Assembly (NCBI RefSeq): GCF_001905665.1
Contig: NZ_LIVX01000001.1
Location: 682,001-746,000 of the forward strand
DNA length: 64,000 bases
Reading direction: 5' to 3'
Origin: Streptomyces sp. CB02261
Lineage (GTDB): Bacteria; Actinomycetota; Actinomycetes; Streptomycetales; Streptomycetaceae
A program made the position numbers and the translations under genes. This document shows positions 35,049 to 43,607 of the stretch, one piece after another (position 1 is the stretch's first letter; each line of letters opens with the position of its first letter). The notes beneath the pieces are model-generated. The model ran no database searches. It was given only the letters and a program-made list of their open reading frames with translations, and was not told the origin of the DNA.

Positions 35049-35074
35049 CTGAGCGGCGACGGATCGTCGGACGC

Positions 35075-36532
35075 GTGACTTCGACCTCCGCCTCTCCCCG
35101 GGCCGGCGCACCGGCCCTCGCCGCCGCGGCGCCGGCACTCGGCCCGCTCGGCCTGTTCACCGTCCTTCTCGGCGCCTCGCTGCCGCTGATCGACTTCTCC
35201 GTCGTCAACGTCGCCCTGCCGTCCATCGACCACGACCTCGCCGCGGGCCCGGCCCTGCTCGAACTGGTCGTCGCCGGGTACGGCCTGGCGTACGCCGTGC
35301 TGCTCGTCCTCGGCGGACGGCTCGGCGACCTCTTCGGTCGCCGGCGCCTCTTCCTCGCCGGCATGGCCGCCTTCGGCCTGACCTCCCTCGCCTGCGGCCT
35401 CGCACCGGACGCCTGGACGCTGGTCGGCGCCCGGGTGGCGCAGGGCGCCGCGGCGGCGCTGATGCTGCCACAGGTCCTCGCCACCATCCACGCCTCGACG
35501 TCGGGCCCGCGGCGGGCGAGGGCGCTCAGCCTGTACGGGGCGACCGTCGGGCTCTCGATGATGGTGGGCCAGATCCTCGGCGGGGTGCTCGTCACCGCCG
35601 ATCTCGCGAGCTCCGGCTGGCGGGCGGTCTTCCTGGTGAACGTGCCGGTGGCGGTGGCGGGCCTGATCCTCGCCCTCCGTACCGTCCCGGAGACCCGGTC
35701 CGACCGACCCGCCCCGGTCGACGTGCCCGGCACGCTGCTGCTGGGCCTGGCGCTGCTCGTCCTGCTCGTCCCGCTGACGGAGGGCAGGGCGGCCGGCTGG
35801 CCGCTGTGGGCCTGGGTCGCCCTGGCCGTGTTCCCGTGCGCGGTGTGGGCGTTCTGGCGGGTGGAGGTGCGGGCGGACCGCGCGGGACGCACCCCTCTCG
35901 TCCCGCCGAGCCTGTTCGGCCTGGTGTCGCTGCGGCGCGGGCTCGTCCTGATCCTGCCGCTCGCGATGGGCTTCGGCGGCTTCGTGTTCGTGATCGCGGT
36001 GGCGCTCCAGCAGGGCCTGGGGCTGAGCGCGGTGGTCTCGGGCCTGGCGCTCGCCCCGATGGCGGTGGCCTTCTTCGGAGCCTCGCTGGCGGGTCCCCGC
36101 CTCGTCCGGCGCTGGGGCGCGCGCGTGGTGGCGGCGGGCGGCCTGGCCCAGGCCCTCGGCATCGGACTGCTGGCCCTGACGGCCTGGCGGGCCTGGCCGG
36201 ACCTGTCCGTCTGGCTCCTGCTCCCCGGCATGGCGGTGGCGGGCCTGGGCCAGGGCCTCCAGCTGCCGGTGCTCTTCCGCGTGGTGCTCTCGGAGGTGCC
36301 GCCGGAGCGGGCCGGGGTGGGCAGCGGCGTCATGGTGACGGCCCAGCAGTCGGCCCTGGCCCTGGGCGTCGCGACCCTCGGCTCGCTCTTCCTGAGCCTG
36401 ACCGCCTCGGGCGCGGGGGGATCGGGGGCGGCGGGTCCGGGGGCGGCCCTGACGGTGACGCTCCTGGTCCAGCTGGCGATGGTCCTGTTCACGGCGGCGC
36501 TGTCGCTGCGCCTGCCGCGGACGGTGGGCTGA
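35075..36532 (+). CDS. MFS drug-type exporter (14-helix)
   Basis: This 485-residue DHA2-type transporter starts at GTG 35075. Helix 1 carries D in SLPLIDFSVVNVALPSI, the signature of the EmrB/QacA group. Motif A follows helix 2 (GGRLGDLFGRRRLFLAG), and helix 5 has GATVGLSMMVGQILGGVL. About 14 hydrophobic segments are visible. It should export drugs or metabolites using the proton gradient. The divergent XRE regulator and the shared promoter elements suggest substrate-dependent control. The substrate is unknown. Confidence 0.88.
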   Translation: MTSTSASPRAGAPALAAAAPALGPLGLFTVLLGASLPLIDFSVVNVALPSIDHDLAAGPALLELVVAGYGLAYAVLLVLGGRLGDLFGRRRLFLAGMAAFGLTSLACGLAPDAWTLVGARVAQGAAAALMLPQVLATIHASTSGPRRARALSLYGATVGLSMMVGQILGGVLVTADLASSGWRAVFLVNVPVAVAGLILALRTVPETRSDRPAPVDVPGTLLLGLALLVLLVPLTEGRAAGWPLWAWVALAVFPCAVWAFWRVEVRADRAGRTPLVPPSLFGLVSLRRGLVLILPLAMGFGGFVFVIAVALQQGLGLSAVVSGLALAPMAVAFFGASLAGPRLVRRWGARVVAAGGLAQALGIGLLALTAWRAWPDLSVWLLLPGMAVAGLGQGLQLPVLFRVVLSEVPPERAGVGSGVMVTAQQSALALGVATLGSLFLSLTASGAGGSGAAGPGAALTVTLLVQLAMVLFTAALSLRLPRTVG

Positions 36533-36550
36533 CCGGCCGACGTACGCCGG

Positions 36551-36581
36551 AGGGCCCGGGGCGGCGCCCGCCCCGGGCCCT
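36551..36581. terminator. Bidirectional terminator between the MFS and DUF6243 genes
   Basis: AGGGCCCGGGGCGG pairs with CCGCCCCGGGCCCT around a CGC loop. A further CGCCG/CGGCG pairing extends the stem with one bulged base. It lies between two convergent genes. Confidence 0.75.
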
Positions 36582-36596
36582 CGGCGTGCGGGTGAG

Positions 36597-36794
36597 CTAC
36601 TTCTGACCGGCCTCGCCGGCCTCGGTGTTCACAGCTCCCTGGGCGCGTTCGCGCATCTTCTGGAGGAGCTCCTGCTTCTTCTCGTCGGCCGTACGGCGGG
36701 CGGCGCTGCCGCCCTGGACGGCGCCGTGCTGGTCGGCGCGGGACAGCTTCTTGCGCTGTCCGCCGACGCCGAGGAGGTTGTTGCGCTTGGCCAT
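36597..36794 (-). CDS. Small conserved Streptomyces protein (DUF6243-like)
   Basis: This 65-residue basic, soluble protein begins MAKRNNLLGVGGQRKKLSRADQ and continues with a helical, charged segment (ADEKKQELLQKMRERAQ). I recognise this start from the DUF6243 family of Streptomyces, whose function is not known. A GGGAGAACC site precedes ATG 36794. It stands alone between two terminator-like regions. No membrane segment or catalytic motif is present. Confidence 0.8.
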   Translation of the reverse strand: MAKRNNLLGVGGQRKKLSRADQHGAVQGGSAARRTADEKKQELLQKMRERAQGAVNTEAGEAGQK

Positions 36795-36944
36795 GGGGTT
36801 CTCCCGTCAGTGAGGTGGGCGGTGGTGGAGCTCGATCAGCCGGGCTGGGCGCTCACTCGTAGATCTGGAAGAACGAATACATGCGGGGCACGCTACCCCG
36901 GCGCCCCTCCCCCCAGCACCTGCTTTTCCCCCTCACCCTTACGA

Positions 36945-36968
36945 ATGACAGATATTGAAATCTGTCAT
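36945..36968. promoter_or_regulatory. Operator ATGACAGAT-N6-ATCTGTCAT before the aldo/keto reductase gene
   Basis: This perfect 9-6-9 inverted repeat in an A/T-rich stretch lies 57 bp before ATG 37025. Its TGACAG half-site recurs in the palindrome before the downstream TetR gene (38091-38105), so that TetR protein is the likely ligand. Confidence 0.7.
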
Positions 36969-37024
36969 CGGTCATGTCATGGTTGTTCTGCGGCACCACC
37001 GCCACCCCCATCGAGGAGACAGCC

Positions 37025-38065
37025 ATGACCACGACCAGGCAGCAGCCCGTCCCCACCCGCACGCTCGGCACCACCGGCCCCCAGGTCTCCGCCCTCGGCC
37101 TCGGCTGCATGGGCATGTCCGCGCTCTACGGCGAGAGCGACCGCGCCGAGTCGATCGCGACCATCCACGCCGCCCTGGACGCGGGCGTGACCCTCCTCGA
37201 CACCGGCGACTTCTACGGGATGGGGCACAACGAGCTGCTGATCGCCGAGGCGCTCCGCCGCGCTCCCGCCGCGGCCCGCGAGCAGGCGCTGACCAGCGTC
37301 AAGTTCGGCGCGTTGCGCACGGTCGAGGGCGGGTTCACCGGATACGACGGACGTCCCGCCGCCGTGAAGAACTTCGCGGCGTACTCGCTCCAGCGCCTAG
37401 GCACCGACCACATCGACATCTACCGGATCGCCCGCGTCGACCCGGACGTGCCGATCGAGGAGACCGTCGGCGCCATCGCCGAGCTGGTCGAGGCGGGCCA
37501 TGTGCGGCACATCGGGCTCTCCGAGGTCGGCGCGGACACCCTGCGCCGCGCGGCGGCCGTGGCCCCGATCGCGGACCTCCAGATCGAGTACTCGCTGATC
37601 TCCCGCTCCATCGAGGAGAAGATCCTCCCGGCCGCCCGGGAGCTCGGCATAGGCATCACCGCGTACGGCGTGCTCTCGCGCGGCCTCATCAGCGGCCACT
37701 TCACCCGCGACCGGGAGCTGGCGCCGGGCGACTTCCGGGGCATGAGCCCCCGCTTCCAGGGCGAGAACCTCCAGCGGAACCTGGACCTGGTGGACCGGCT
37801 GCGGGCGCTCGCGGAGGCCAAGGGCGTGTCGGTCGCGCAGACCGCCATCGCCTGGGTCCTCGCCCAGGCCGAGCGGCAGGGCGCGGACATCGTCCCGCTG
37901 GTCGGCGCCCGGCGCCGCGACCGGCTCACGGAGGCCCTCGGAGCCCTGGACGTCACCCTCGACGCCGCCGACCTCGCCGCGATCGAGGAGGCCGTCCCGG
38001 CCGGCGCGGCGGCGGGCGAGCGCTACCCGGCGGCGCAGATGGCCCACCTGGACAGCGAGCACTGA
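37025..38065 (+). CDS. Aldo/keto reductase
   Basis: This 346-residue NADPH-dependent oxidoreductase has the (beta/alpha)8 fold of the family. The catalytic Asp, Tyr and Lys are D59 (LLDTGDFYG), Y64 and K93 (SVKFG). The position of the usual catalytic His reads IYRIARVDP, with Ala instead; a related subfamily I remember has the same change, so it may use a modified mechanism. GAGGAGA precedes ATG 37025. A TetR gene follows 44 bp later and the two share TGACAG operators. The natural substrate is unknown. Confidence 0.9.
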   Translation: MTTTRQQPVPTRTLGTTGPQVSALGLGCMGMSALYGESDRAESIATIHAALDAGVTLLDTGDFYGMGHNELLIAEALRRAPAAAREQALTSVKFGALRTVEGGFTGYDGRPAAVKNFAAYSLQRLGTDHIDIYRIARVDPDVPIEETVGAIAELVEAGHVRHIGLSEVGADTLRRAAAVAPIADLQIEYSLISRSIEEKILPAARELGIGITAYGVLSRGLISGHFTRDRELAPGDFRGMSPRFQGENLQRNLDLVDRLRALAEAKGVSVAQTAIAWVLAQAERQGADIVPLVGARRRDRLTEALGALDVTLDAADLAAIEEAVPAGAAAGERYPAAQMAHLDSEH

Positions 38066-38090
38066 CCCGCTCCCGCCGGAGGTCCACGGC

Positions 38091-38105
38091 TGACAGGTAC
38101 TGTCA
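38091..38105. promoter_or_regulatory. Operator TGACAG-GTA-CTGTCA before the TetR gene
   Basis: This perfect 6-3-6 inverted repeat ends 4 bases before ATG 38110. It shares the TGACAG half-site with the operator at 36945-36968, consistent with autorepression. Confidence 0.65.
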
Positions 38106-38109
38106 TTCC

Positions 38110-38697
38110 ATGGCCGCCACCGAGACCCTGACCGCCGAGCGCATCCTCGAAGCCACCGAGGAGGTGCTGCGGCGCTACGGACCGGCGAAGGCGACCGTCG
38201 TCGACGTGGCCCGGGTCCTCGGCGTCAGCCACGGCAGCGTCTACCGGCACTTCCGCACGAAGGCGGCCCTGCGCGAGGCGGTGACCGAGCGGTGGCTGAG
38301 CCGCGCCGAGGTCATGCTCGCCGAGCTCATCGCGGCCTCCGGCCGCCCGGCCGCCGACAAGCTCCGCGCCTGGTTCACCGCCCTCTTCGACGCCAAGCGG
38401 CACAAGGCGGGCGACGACCCCGAGCTGTTCGCCACCTACGGTGTGCTGATCGACGAGGCCAGCGGTGTCGTCGAGGAGCACATCGAGGTGCTGATCGGAC
38501 AGGTCAGGGAGATCGTCGAGGAGGGCGTGCGGAGCGGCGAGTTCAGCGCCCCCGACCCCGCGGCCACGGCCCGCGCCCTGTTCGACGCGACCGGCCGCTT
38601 CCACGACCCGGTGGCCGCCCCGGAATGGCGACGCCCCACGATCCAGGCCGAGTTCGACGCGGTGCTCGACCTGCTGCTGCGGGGCCTGCGGGCCTGA
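38110..38697 (+). CDS. TetR family transcriptional regulator
   Basis: This 195-residue regulator has an N-terminal helix-turn-helix (residues 8-55), LTAERILEATEEVLRRYG then VVDVARVLGVSHGSVYRHFRTKAALREAV. The C-terminal domain (70-195) is of the TetR_C type found with YxaF and AcrR-like proteins. TGACAG palindromes before this gene and before the aldo/keto reductase gene suggest it represses both. It has no ribosome-binding site before ATG 38110, since the operator abuts the start, so it may be read leaderless or by coupling from the reductase gene. Confidence 0.9.
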   Translation: MAATETLTAERILEATEEVLRRYGPAKATVVDVARVLGVSHGSVYRHFRTKAALREAVTERWLSRAEVMLAELIAASGRPAADKLRAWFTALFDAKRHKAGDDPELFATYGVLIDEASGVVEEHIEVLIGQVREIVEEGVRSGEFSAPDPAATARALFDATGRFHDPVAAPEWRRPTIQAEFDAVLDLLLRGLRA

Positions 38698-38728
38698 TCC
38701 CCGCCCCCCTTCGCGCCTGCCCACGGGA

Positions 38729-38762
38729 AAGCCCCCGGTTCCGAGTCCGGAACCGGGGGCTT
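38729..38762. terminator. Bidirectional terminator between TetR and glyS
   Basis: A 15-bp perfect stem (AAGCCCCCGGTTCCG with its complement) closes on AGTC. Flanking A and T tracts suit termination from both sides of this convergent pair. Confidence 0.85.
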
Positions 38763-38784
38763 CGCCGTGTACGTACGACCGTGA

Positions 38785-40167
38785 TCAGCAGCCCAGCAGC
38801 CGGCTGCCCAGGTAGCTCTGGATCTGGTCGAGCGAGACGCGCTCCTGCTTCATGGTGTCGCGCTCGCGCACGGTCACCGCGTTGTCGTCGAGGGTGTCGA
38901 AGTCGACGGTGACGCAGAACGGGGTACCGATCTCGTCCTGGCGACGGTAGCGGCGGCCGATGGCGCCGGCGTCGTCGAACTCGATGTTCCAGTTCTGGCG
39001 CAGGTCGGCCGCGAGGCCCTTGGCCTTCGGGGAGAGCTGCGGGTTGCGCGAGAGCGGCAGGACCGCGACCTTGATCGGGGCCAGGCGCGGGTCGAGGCGC
39101 AGGACGGTGCGCTTCTCCATGACGCCCTTGGCGTTCGGGGCCTCGTCCTCGTTGTACGCGTCGAGGAGGAAGGCCAGCATCGCGCGGCCGACACCGGCGG
39201 CGGGCTCGATGACGTACGGCGTCCAGCGCTCGCCGGACTCCTGGTCCAGGTAGGTCAGGTTGGCGCCGGAGGCCTTGGAGTGCGCGGTGAGGTCGTAGTC
39301 GGTGCGGTTGGCGACACCCTCCAGCTCGCCCCACTCGCTGCCGCCGAACGAGAAGCGGTACTCGATGTCAGCGGTGCGCTTCGAGTAGTGGGAGAGCTTC
39401 TCCTGCGGGTGCTCGAACCAGCGCATGTTCTCCTCGCGGAGACCCAGGCCCGTGTACCAGTTCCAGCGCTGCTCCATCCAGTATTCCTGCCACTGCTCGT
39501 CCTCGCCCGGCTTGACGAAGAACTCCATCTCCATCTGCTCGAACTCGCGGGTGCGGAAGATGAAGTTGCCCGGAGTGATCTCGTTCCGGAAGGACTTGCC
39601 CATCTGCGCGATACCGAAGGGCGGCTTCTTGCGCGAGGTCTGCTGGACCTGGCCGAAGTTGGTGAAGATGCCCTGGGCGGTCTCGGGACGCAGGTAGGCG
39701 ACGGAGCCGGTGTCCTGGGTCGGGCCGAGGTGCGTGGAGAGCAGGCCGGAGAACTGCTTGGGCTCGGTGAAGGTGCCCTTGTTGCCACAGTTGGGGCAGT
39801 TGAGGTCGGCGAAGCCGTTCTCGGGGAGACGGCCGTGCTTCTCCTCGTACGCCTCCTCCAGGTGGTCGGCGCGGAAGCGCTTGTGGCAGGAGGTGCACTC
39901 GGTCAGCGGGTCGGTGAAGGTGGCGACGTGACCGGAGGCCTCCCAGACCTCGGTGGCCAGGATGACCGACGAGTCGATGCCGACGACGTCCTCGCGCGCG
40001 GTGACCATGTAACGCCACCACTGGCGCTTGATGTTCTCCTTGAGTTCGACACCCAGCGGTCCGTAGTCCCAGGCGGCCCGCTGGCCGCCGTAGATCTCGC
40101 TGCACGGGTAGACGAAGCCACGGCGCTTGCTCAGGCTGACGATGGTGTCGATCTTGTCGGCGGCCAC
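38785..40167 (-). CDS. glyS: Glycyl-tRNA synthetase (single-chain type)
   Basis: This 460-residue class II synthetase charges tRNA-Gly with glycine. The start region [24 protein letters not shown] is motif 1-like, [24 protein letters not shown] is motif 2, and [18 protein letters not shown] is motif 3. Zinc-type Cys pairs (CTSCH and CPNCGNKG) occur near 90 and 126. GTG 40167 is chosen, giving the usual dimeric GlyQS length. It is convergent with the TetR gene and 157 bp from the divergent znuA gene. It is a core housekeeping gene. Confidence 0.96.
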   Translation of the reverse strand: MAADKIDTIVSLSKRRGFVYPCSEIYGGQRAAWDYGPLGVELKENIKRQWWRYMVTAREDVVGIDSSVILATEVWEASGHVATFTDPLTECTSCHKRFRADHLEEAYEEKHGRLPENGFADLNCPNCGNKGTFTEPKQFSGLLSTHLGPTQDTGSVAYLRPETAQGIFTNFGQVQQTSRKKPPFGIAQMGKSFRNEITPGNFIFRTREFEQMEMEFFVKPGEDEQWQEYWMEQRWNWYTGLGLREENMRWFEHPQEKLSHYSKRTADIEYRFSFGGSEWGELEGVANRTDYDLTAHSKASGANLTYLDQESGERWTPYVIEPAAGVGRAMLAFLLDAYNEDEAPNAKGVMEKRTVLRLDPRLAPIKVAVLPLSRNPQLSPKAKGLAADLRQNWNIEFDDAGAIGRRYRRQDEIGTPFCVTVDFDTLDDNAVTVRERDTMKQERVSLDQIQSYLGSRLLGC

Positions 40168-40297
40168 GGTGCTCTCTTCATTACGACGACGAAGTGCGAA
40201 TGCCACAGGTTACCGGCGCCCTCACCCCCCTTATCAAATCGGTTCGGTGCGAGGACCGCGCGAGGACCGGCGTGGGCGGGGACACAGCGAAGACAAT

Positions 40298-40312
40298 TGA
40301 CAATCGTTTCCA
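40298..40312 (+). promoter_or_regulatory. Candidate Zur box 1 before znuA
   Basis: TGACAATCGTTTCCA matches the Streptomyces Zur consensus TGAAAATGATTTTCA at 11 of 15 positions. It lies 22 bp (centre to centre) from the second box, on the same face of the helix. Confidence 0.7.
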
Positions 40313-40319
40313 GTTTTGT

Positions 40320-40334
40320 TGAAAATGAGTGTCA
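40320..40334 (+). promoter_or_regulatory. Candidate Zur box 2 overlapping the znuA start
   Basis: TGAAAATGAGTGTCA matches TGAAAATGATTTTCA at 13 of 15 positions and includes the ATG at 40325. Zur bound here with zinc would block initiation. No ribosome-binding site is present, so translation is probably leaderless. Confidence 0.8.
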
Positions 40335-41362
40335 TGAACGTACGTCGCCTCATACCCAGCACCGCCCTCGCCGGAGCCGTCACGCTCGGTCTCGTCTCCC
40401 TCTCCGCCTGCGCCGGAAGCTCCGACGCGGCCGACGGGGGCAAGGGCGGCAAGCTGGACGTGGTGGCGTCCTTCTACCCCATGCAGTACCTGGCCGAGCA
40501 GATAGGCGGCGGCCACGTGGCCGTCGACACGCTCACCAAGCCCGGCGTCGAACCCCACGACCTGGAGCTCAAGCCGAGGCAGATCGGCGAGCTCGGCGAG
40601 GCCGACGTCGTCCTCTACCTCAAGGGCATCCAGCCCGCCGTCGACAAGGCAATCGCCCAGGCCGGCGTCGCGAACACCGTCGACGCCGCCACCCTCACCA
40701 AGCTCGAGGCCCACGGCACCGGAGCCGGTCACGTAGGCCACGAGGCCCACGAGGCCCACGAGGCCCACGAAGGCGAGTCCGCCGAGGAGCACGCCGAGCA
40801 CGCCGCCGGCGAAGAGGGCCACGACCACGGCTCCGAGGCCGGCGCCGACCCGCACATCTGGCTCGACCCCGTGAAGTACGCCGAGGTCGCCAAGGGCGTC
40901 GGCAGCGCCCTGGCGAAGGCCGACCCGGAGCACGCCGCCGACTACCGGAAGAACACCGACGCCCTGGTGAAGAAGCTCGGCGACCTGGACACCGCGTTCG
41001 AGACCGGTCTGAAGAACACCGCGACGAAGACCTTCATCACCACCCACTCCGCCTTCGGTTACCTCGCCGAGCGGTACGGCCTGGACCAGGAGGGCATCTC
41101 CGGCGTCGACCCCGAGTCCGAGCCGAGCCCCGCCCGGATCAAGGAACTCCAGGACATCGCGGAGAAGGACAAGGTCACCACCGTCTTCTTCGAGACCCTC
41201 GCGAGCGACAGGACCGCCAAGACGCTCGCCTCCGACACCGGTCTCCGGACCGACGTGCTCGACCCCCTCGAGGGAATCACGGACACCTCGAAGGGCGATG
41301 ACTACATCGAGGTCATGCGGTCCAACCTCGCCGCGCTGCAGAAGGCCCTCGGCGCCAAGTGA
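40325..41362 (+). CDS. znuA: Zinc ABC transporter, substrate-binding lipoprotein
   Basis: This 345-residue lipoprotein captures Zn2+ outside the membrane. The signal peptide ends in the lipobox LSAC (about residue 29). The metal-binding cluster A-I fold follows, with ligand His in EPHDLELKP, DPHIWLDP and THSAFGYL. Between the first two ligands lies a His/Glu-rich loop (about 130-180) with tandem HEA units made by a 9-base DNA repeat, as in zinc-specific binders. Two Zur boxes overlap the start, so expression is repressed when zinc is plentiful. ATG 40334 is an alternative start. Confidence 0.93.
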   Translation: MSVMNVRRLIPSTALAGAVTLGLVSLSACAGSSDAADGGKGGKLDVVASFYPMQYLAEQIGGGHVAVDTLTKPGVEPHDLELKPRQIGELGEADVVLYLKGIQPAVDKAIAQAGVANTVDAATLTKLEAHGTGAGHVGHEAHEAHEAHEGESAEEHAEHAAGEEGHDHGSEAGADPHIWLDPVKYAEVAKGVGSALAKADPEHAADYRKNTDALVKKLGDLDTAFETGLKNTATKTFITTHSAFGYLAERYGLDQEGISGVDPESEPSPARIKELQDIAEKDKVTTVFFETLASDRTAKTLASDTGLRTDVLDPLEGITDTSKGDDYIEVMRSNLAALQKALGAK

Positions 41363-41388
41363 TCACCGCACAGCAGGAGGTACGAGCC

Positions 41389-42174
41389 ATGGCAGCCCTG
41401 GAACCGGACACGGAACCGGAATCCGTCATATCCGTCCGCGGCGCCACCGCGGCCCTCGGCGCCCGGCCCGTCCTCCGCGGCGTCGACCTCACCGTCCGCC
41501 GCGGTGAGGTCGTCGCCCTGCTCGGCGCCAACGGCTCCGGCAAGTCCACCGCGGTCCGCGCCGTCATCGGACAGGTGCCGCTGACCGGCGGCACGATCGA
41601 GCTGTTCGGCACGGAGCGGAAGCGGTTCCGCGACTGGGCCCGGGTCGGCTACGTGCCACAGCGCACGACCGCCGCCAGCGGCGTCCCCGCCACCATCCGC
41701 GAGGTCGTCTCCTCCGGCCGGCTCTCCCGCCGCCGGTTCGGCTGGCTGACCAGGGCCGACAAGGCCGCCGTCGAGCGGGCCATCGACCTCGTCGGCCTCT
41801 CCGACCGCGCCAAGGACTCCGTCTCCGCCCTCTCCGGCGGCCAGCACCAGCGGGTCCTGATCGCCCGCGCGCTCGCCTCCGAGCCCGAACTCCTGATCAT
41901 GGACGAGCCGATGGCCGGCGTCGACCTCGCGAGCCAGGAGATCCTGGCGTCGACCCTGCGCGAGCAGGTCGCGGCCGGCACCTCCGTCCTCCTCGTCCTG
42001 CACGAGCTGGGCCCCCTGGAGCCGCTGATCGACCGCGCGGTCGTCCTCCGCGACGGCTGCGTCGTCCACGACGGCCCGCCGCCGAAGGCCGTGGGGCAGC
42101 ACGCGCTGCCCGGCCACGACCACGTCCACCCCCACGCGGCCGACGAGCCGATCCGTACCGGATTGCTGACCTGA
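41389..42174 (+). CDS. znuC: Zinc ABC transporter, ATP-binding protein
   Basis: This 261-residue ATPase powers zinc uptake with ZnuB. It has Walker A GANGSGKST, Q-loop VGYVPQR, signature LSGGQHQRVLIARAL, Walker B LLIMDEPMAGVD and switch VLHELG. A His-rich tail (GHDHVHPHAADE) may bind metal. ATG 41389 was chosen for GGAGG 8 bases upstream; a GTG at 41359 overlaps the znuA stop. It lies between znuA and znuB in one operon. Confidence 0.94.
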   Translation: MAALEPDTEPESVISVRGATAALGARPVLRGVDLTVRRGEVVALLGANGSGKSTAVRAVIGQVPLTGGTIELFGTERKRFRDWARVGYVPQRTTAASGVPATIREVVSSGRLSRRRFGWLTRADKAAVERAIDLVGLSDRAKDSVSALSGGQHQRVLIARALASEPELLIMDEPMAGVDLASQEILASTLREQVAAGTSVLLVLHELGPLEPLIDRAVVLRDGCVVHDGPPPKAVGQHALPGHDHVHPHAADEPIRTGLLT

Positions 42175-42176
42175 TC

Positions 42177-43070
42177 ATGGAAATCCTCCAGCTCCCCTTC
42201 ATGCAGCGCGCGCTCCTCGCCGCCGTGCTCGTCGGCATCACCGCCCCCGCCGTCGGCATCTACCTCGTCCAGCGCCGCCAGGCGCTCATGGGCGACGGCA
42301 TCGGCCATGTCGCCATGACCGGTGTCGGCCTCGGCTTCCTGCTGAACTCCAGCCCGGTCTGGATGGCGACCGCCGTCGCCGTCGCCGGCTCGGTCGCGAT
42401 GGAGCTGATCCGGGCGTACGGCAAGACCCGCGGCGACCTCGCGCTCGCACTGCTCTTCTACGGCGGCATGGCGGGCGGCGTCCTGCTGATCAACCTGTCG
42501 CCGACGGGCTCCAACGCCAACCTGAGCTCGTACCTCTTCGGCTCGCTCTCCACGGTCTCGGCCGAGGACCTCACCGCGATCGGCGTCCTCGCCGCCTTCG
42601 TGGTCCTCGTCACGGTCGGCCTGCGCCGCCAGCTCTTCGCGGTCAGCCAGGACGAGGAGTTCGCCCGGGTCACCGGCCTCCCGGTGCGCGCCCTGAACCT
42701 CCTGATCGCCGTCACGGCCGCGGTGACCGTCACGGTCGCCATGCGGGTCGTCGGCCTGCTGCTCGTCAGCGCGCTCATGGTGGTGCCGGTGGCCGCGGCC
42801 CAGCAGCTGTCGAAGTCCTTCCGGACGACGTTCGTCCTCGCGGTGGCGACCGGCATCACGGTCACCCTGGCCGGCACGGTCACCTCGTACTACCAGGACG
42901 TGCCGCCCGGCGCGACGATCGTGCTGTACGCGATCGGAATCTTCGTCCTCCTCACCCTCCTGGCCACGCCGCTCGCGAAACGGCGGGCGCGGGCCGCCGA
43001 GGCGGGCGCGGAGAGCTGCGACGCGCCGGTCCCCGTGACCCGGCGACCCACGGACGACGTGAGGCTTTGA
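42177..43070 (+). CDS. znuB: Zinc ABC transporter, membrane permease
   Basis: This 297-residue protein has about eight to nine membrane helices of the metal ABC-3 permease family. YLVQRRQALMGDGIGHVAMTGVGLGFLL is the conserved N-terminal signature. A basic C-terminal tail follows the last helix. It forms the channel for ZnuA-delivered zinc with ZnuC. The start is 2 bp after the znuC stop, so translation is coupled. Confidence 0.94.
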   Translation: MEILQLPFMQRALLAAVLVGITAPAVGIYLVQRRQALMGDGIGHVAMTGVGLGFLLNSSPVWMATAVAVAGSVAMELIRAYGKTRGDLALALLFYGGMAGGVLLINLSPTGSNANLSSYLFGSLSTVSAEDLTAIGVLAAFVVLVTVGLRRQLFAVSQDEEFARVTGLPVRALNLLIAVTAAVTVTVAMRVVGLLLVSALMVVPVAAAQQLSKSFRTTFVLAVATGITVTLAGTVTSYYQDVPPGATIVLYAIGIFVLLTLLATPLAKRRARAAEAGAESCDAPVPVTRRPTDDVRL

Positions 43071-43085
43071 TCCGGTCAGACCGGA
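43071..43085. promoter_or_regulatory. Palindrome TCCGGTC-A-GACCGGA between znuB and zur
   Basis: This perfect 7-1-7 inverted repeat begins right after the znuB stop codon. It has the 7-1-7 layout of Fur-family sites but not the A/T-rich Zur sequence. It could be a separate operator for zur or a small RNA hairpin. Confidence 0.35.
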
Positions 43086-43141
43086 GTGACACGGGGGACT
43101 GGCAGAATGGCGGGGGCAGACAAGCATCCAAGGAGGCCCCC

Positions 43142-43552
43142 GTGGTGACGGCAGGACCCCCCGTACGAGGGCGCTCGACCAAGCAGCGGGCCGCCGTGTC
43201 GGCGGCGCTGAACGAGGTGGACGAGTTCCGCAGCGCCCAGGAGCTGCACGACATGCTGAAGCACCGCGGCGACTCGGTCGGTCTGACCACCGTCTACCGC
43301 ACGCTCCAGTCCCTCGCGGACGCGGGCGAGGTCGACGCGCTGCGCACGAGCGACGGCGAGACGGTGTACCGCCGCTGCTCGACCGGCGACCACCACCACC
43401 ATCTGGTCTGCCGCCTCTGCGGCAAGGCCGTCGAGGTGGAGGGCCCGATGGTGGAGCAGTGGGCGGAGACGATCGCCTCGGAGCACGGCTTCGTGAACGT
43501 GGCGCACACGGTCGAGATCTTCGGCACGTGCGCGGAGTGCGCCGTGAAGTGA
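43142..43552 (+). CDS. zur: Zinc uptake regulator (Fur family)
   Basis: This 136-residue repressor binds Zn2+ and then shuts off zinc uptake genes. The winged helix (residues 12-75) includes FRSAQELHDML and GLTTVYRTLQSL. The regulatory domain has DHHHHLVCRLCGKAVEVEG with the structural CxxC, and CAECAVK at the end supplies the second pair. GTG 43142 or GTG 43145 follows AAGGAGG; the latter has better spacing. It lies 71 bp after znuB. Its targets probably include the boxes at 40298-40334. Confidence 0.93.
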   Translation: MVTAGPPVRGRSTKQRAAVSAALNEVDEFRSAQELHDMLKHRGDSVGLTTVYRTLQSLADAGEVDALRTSDGETVYRRCSTGDHHHHLVCRLCGKAVEVEGPMVEQWAETIASEHGFVNVAHTVEIFGTCAECAVK

Positions 43553-43559
43553 CCTGACA

Positions 43560-43603
43560 TACGAGAAGGGCCCGCCGGGAGAATCCGGCGGGCCCTTCTC
43601 GTA
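43560..43603. terminator. Bidirectional terminator after zur
   Basis: A perfect 19-bp stem with a GAGAAT loop lies between zur and the convergent YcxB-like gene. It is the longest perfect hairpin in the window. Confidence 0.9.
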
Positions 43604-43607
43604 CGTC

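Noticed and set aside
36853..36882. Nine-codon ORF MYSFFQIYE on the minus strand
   Set aside because: No ribosome-binding site, leader function or conservation can be shown from the sequence.
38101..38110. Ribosome-binding site for the TetR gene at 38110
   Set aside because: The sequence is the operator's right arm; there is no purine-rich site.
40737..40772. Microsatellite before the zinc ABC genes
   Set aside because: The 9-base repeat is inside znuA and encodes its His-rich metal loop.
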